The translations under genes were made by a program, and so were the position numbers. From NCBI RefSeq assembly GCF_015694705.1, contig NZ_JADQDR010000019.1:1-34059 (forward strand): 34,059 nucleotides of DNA, in the 5' to 3' direction. The notes under the pieces were generated by a model, which did not search any database, had not been told where the DNA came from, and saw nothing but the letters and a program-made list of their open reading frames with translations. The DNA is from Pontibacter rufus. Lineage in GTDB: Bacteria > Bacteroidota > Bacteroidia > Cytophagales > Hymenobacteraceae. Numbering within the stretch: the stretch's first letter is position 1; each line of letters opens with the position of its first letter. Shown piece by piece: positions 32,509 through 34,059 of the stretch.

Positions 32509-32778
32509 ACCTATAGGCCGGCTACTAGTCTAAGTTTCCCACAGGAAAAGGAATCATTTTACCGGCAAATGATCTGCTCACTGCTCTTGCTCATGCAATA
32601 GAAAATAATTCATCTTTGCTTTAATTCCTTAACTTAATGACATTGAGCCTACACCAGCGATGATTAACTTGGCTTTAAATGAAGGTACATGTCCTAAAAC
32701 TACACCGGGCCCCCATCAAAACAGAACCGCACGGAAACATGGCAGACGTACAGAATTCAGAAAACTGCAAGTATAGAA

Positions 32779-33201
32779 TTACCTGTAAGGCGAAGCAACG
32801 GCATCGTGGCTTCTTCCGCGGTGCATGGCAGCATCAATACTCCAGATACCGGACCCGTGCGCGGCAATGTACAGAAACAGGAAACAGTATAGTAAGGCCG
32901 GCTCTCCATGGTTTATAACCGGGCTCCAGTGATGCAAAGCATGGGCCATGAAATAGGCCACTATCATTTCAAGGCCCGCAATAAAAGCAGCCCAGGTGGT
33001 CAGGAAACCAAAGACTATCATCAGGCCAGCCACCAATTCTATTATACCTGCAAGCCCCATCATAGAGGCCAGTTCTACGGTGTTGCCGTCTCCGGGCCAG
33101 CCAAACAGTTTCTGGCTGCCATGCATGGCAAACATAAGTCCTGCTACGATGCGTAAAAGTGCGAAGAGCTGCGGGCTATAATTTCCTAAAAATCTTTCCA
33201 T
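32779..33201 (-). CDS. DoxX-family membrane protein
   Basis: A 140-residue inner-membrane protein with four hydrophobic helices. The signature LLRIVAGLMFAMHGSQKLFGWPG at about 15-37 and GLAGIIELVAGLMIVFGFLT at about 48-67 identify DoxX, a family linked to quinone or thiol redox processes but with unclear function. I start at ATG 33201 (MERFLGNYSPQLFALLRI); a frame extending to 33246 adds 15 polar residues not seen in the family. It is a stand-alone gene, in the same direction as the gene upstream at 33344-33865 but 142 bases away. Confidence 0.88.
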   Translation of the reverse strand: MERFLGNYSPQLFALLRIVAGLMFAMHGSQKLFGWPGDGNTVELASMMGLAGIIELVAGLMIVFGFLTTWAAFIAGLEMIVAYFMAHALHHWSPVINHGEPALLYCFLFLYIAAHGSGIWSIDAAMHRGRSHDAVASPYR

Positions 33202-33343
33202 ACTTGTCTGGTCTTTATGAGATTGGCTGATTAAAACAATGTGCAAACGTTTATTAAACAGGTGTTTATATATGGCAGTTAACGCATATTTTCAGATAAA
33301 GTTAAACCGTGCCGTGTGCCTGCACTTGCTGGTGAAGGTATAG

Positions 33344-33865
33344 TTACAGCCGATGATTCCTTTTTGCTTTCAAATAGTCTGACCTGCTGAATATTTTTAT
33401 GCCATAATAGCCCGGCTGCTGATAGTTTAGCAGACGCATCACGTATCTATCATCGGCATAGTCAGCATACGATTGGAGAAATTCTACCCGGTCTACTTGG
33501 TGTCCCTCCTCTAGCACTTCCATGCTGCGCCGCCTCACCTTCCTATGTATCTTATTTATCGCATTAATCGCAGTCCCGCCATATAGGTTGTAGAGGATAC
33601 TGGAAGGGCTTCTATCACTATAGTAAAGTACGCACCAGGCGGTTGCCTCTTCGCCACTAGGCTGAAATGCCCAAACAGCTTTACCCATCATGCCGGCAGT
33701 TGGCTTCTCGTCTGACATAAACTGCCAGCCTTTCTTCGATAGCTTTTGGTTTATCGTTACCGGCTCCATTTCCCGAAACTTCAGCAAATTTTTAAAAGAT
33801 AGTCTTTGCGCCCATACAGGCACGGACAAGAAAAGTGAACAGAGGCAAAGAAAAAGCAACTTCAT
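33344..33865 (-). CDS. Secreted protein of unknown function
   Basis: I recognise no family. The 173-residue protein starts with a signal peptide (MKLLFLCLCSLFLSVPVWA, cleavage before Gln). The mature part begins with RLSFKNLLKFREMEPVTINQKLSKKGW. It contains an aromatic-rich segment around AWCVLYYSDRSPSSILYNLY and ends in basic residues, with no membrane helix. 'LSKKGWxF' followed by a strand-rich region resembles many small periplasmic Bacteroidota proteins. The 17-nt element at 33984-34000 lies 119 bases upstream in the sense direction. No operon partner is visible. Confidence 0.7.
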   Translation of the reverse strand: MKLLFLCLCSLFLSVPVWAQRLSFKNLLKFREMEPVTINQKLSKKGWQFMSDEKPTAGMMGKAVWAFQPSGEEATAWCVLYYSDRSPSSILYNLYGGTAINAINKIHRKVRRRSMEVLEEGHQVDRVEFLQSYADYADDRYVMRLLNYQQPGYYGIKIFSRSDYLKAKRNHRL

Positions 33866-33983
33866 ACAAGATAGTTTTTAGCAATATTGGATAGATACCT
33901 AAGGCTAGTGATTGGCTGATTCTACCACCGGCAATCATACTGCAGCGGCCTTTAAATTTTTGCCTGATAAAGCGGATATGCAT

Positions 33984-34000
33984 TTAGAGTATGTTTTGAA
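33984..34000 (-). repeat. 17-nt element, second copy
   Basis: TTAGAGTATGTTTTGAA on the plus strand is the exact complement of the element at 60-76. On the minus strand it faces the secreted-protein gene. Flanking bases do not match the first copy. The remaining bases to 34059 show no recognisable gene. Confidence 0.4.
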
Positions 34001-34059
34001 TTGGAAAAAAGCGGGAATCGGCCTAAACTAGAGGTGACCAAACCAATAAGTTTATGGAA

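Noticed and set aside
1..34059. tRNA, rRNA or riboswitch genes
   Set aside because: None was recognised while reading both strands; a covariance-model scan could not be run.

Overview
The window looks like chromosomal DNA of a Bacteroidota bacterium, probably a cytophagal lineage such as the Hymenobacteraceae (Pontibacter-like). This is inferred from gene content and style, because no rRNA is present. Supporting signs are an OMP_b-brl-type TonB receptor, a BlaI/M56 pair with KIHG repeats, GH92 and GtaA-like secreted enzymes, a Bacteroidota-type -7 promoter element, and start codons without strong Shine-Dalgarno sequences. Most genes are moderately GC-rich; one gene (22249-25431) is strikingly AT-rich.

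Region 1 (1-7.3 kb, + strand) is a uronate-use cluster: an SDR of the mannonate/fructuronate oxidoreductase type, mannonate dehydratase UxuA, a Gfo/Idh/MocA oxidoreductase, and an ExuT-like hexuronate MFS transporter. A large lipoprotein dehydrogenase with a C-terminal cytochrome c domain follows. A 19-bp-arm hairpin separates this cluster from the convergent Region 2 (7.6-12.4 kb, - strand), a two-gene unit of a GH92 alpha-mannosidase and a GtaA-like (DUF4964/5127/4965/1793) protein.

Region 3 (13.1-19 kb, - strand) holds an outer-membrane beta-barrel receptor, the frameshifted C-terminal remnant of a second copy of it, and an M56 (BlaR1-like) peptidase with a 29-residue repeat tail. Its BlaI-type repressor lies upstream, behind a recognisable operator/promoter. 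Two long palindromic repeats fill the gap to hrpB (19.7-22.1 kb, - strand).

Region 4 (22.2-25.4 kb, - strand) is a single AT-rich gene for a PD-(D/E)XK nuclease fused to a NACHT/STAND-type NTPase, a likely antiphage defence protein acquired horizontally.

Region 5 (25.5-28.8 kb) is a REP/RAYT territory. A REP-associated tyrosine transposase sits among at least five paired REP palindromes (BIMEs). It is followed by a tandem array whose spacers look like copies of the transposase gene's own 3' end, and by a 10-bp satellite grown from the REP foot. A phosphoribosyltransferase and a bestrophin-like membrane protein lie between the BIMEs.

Region 6 (28.9-34 kb) carries an ECF sigma factor overlapping a membrane protein gene, a DUF4403-like protein, a lipoprotein cytochrome c, a remnant of a YoeB-like toxin, a DoxX-family protein and a secreted protein of unknown function.

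Across the whole window the heptamer AAGTATA (TATACTT on the other strand) occurs about 50 times by hand count, against about 4 expected by chance, in genes and gaps and on both strands. This is the most unexplained signal here.
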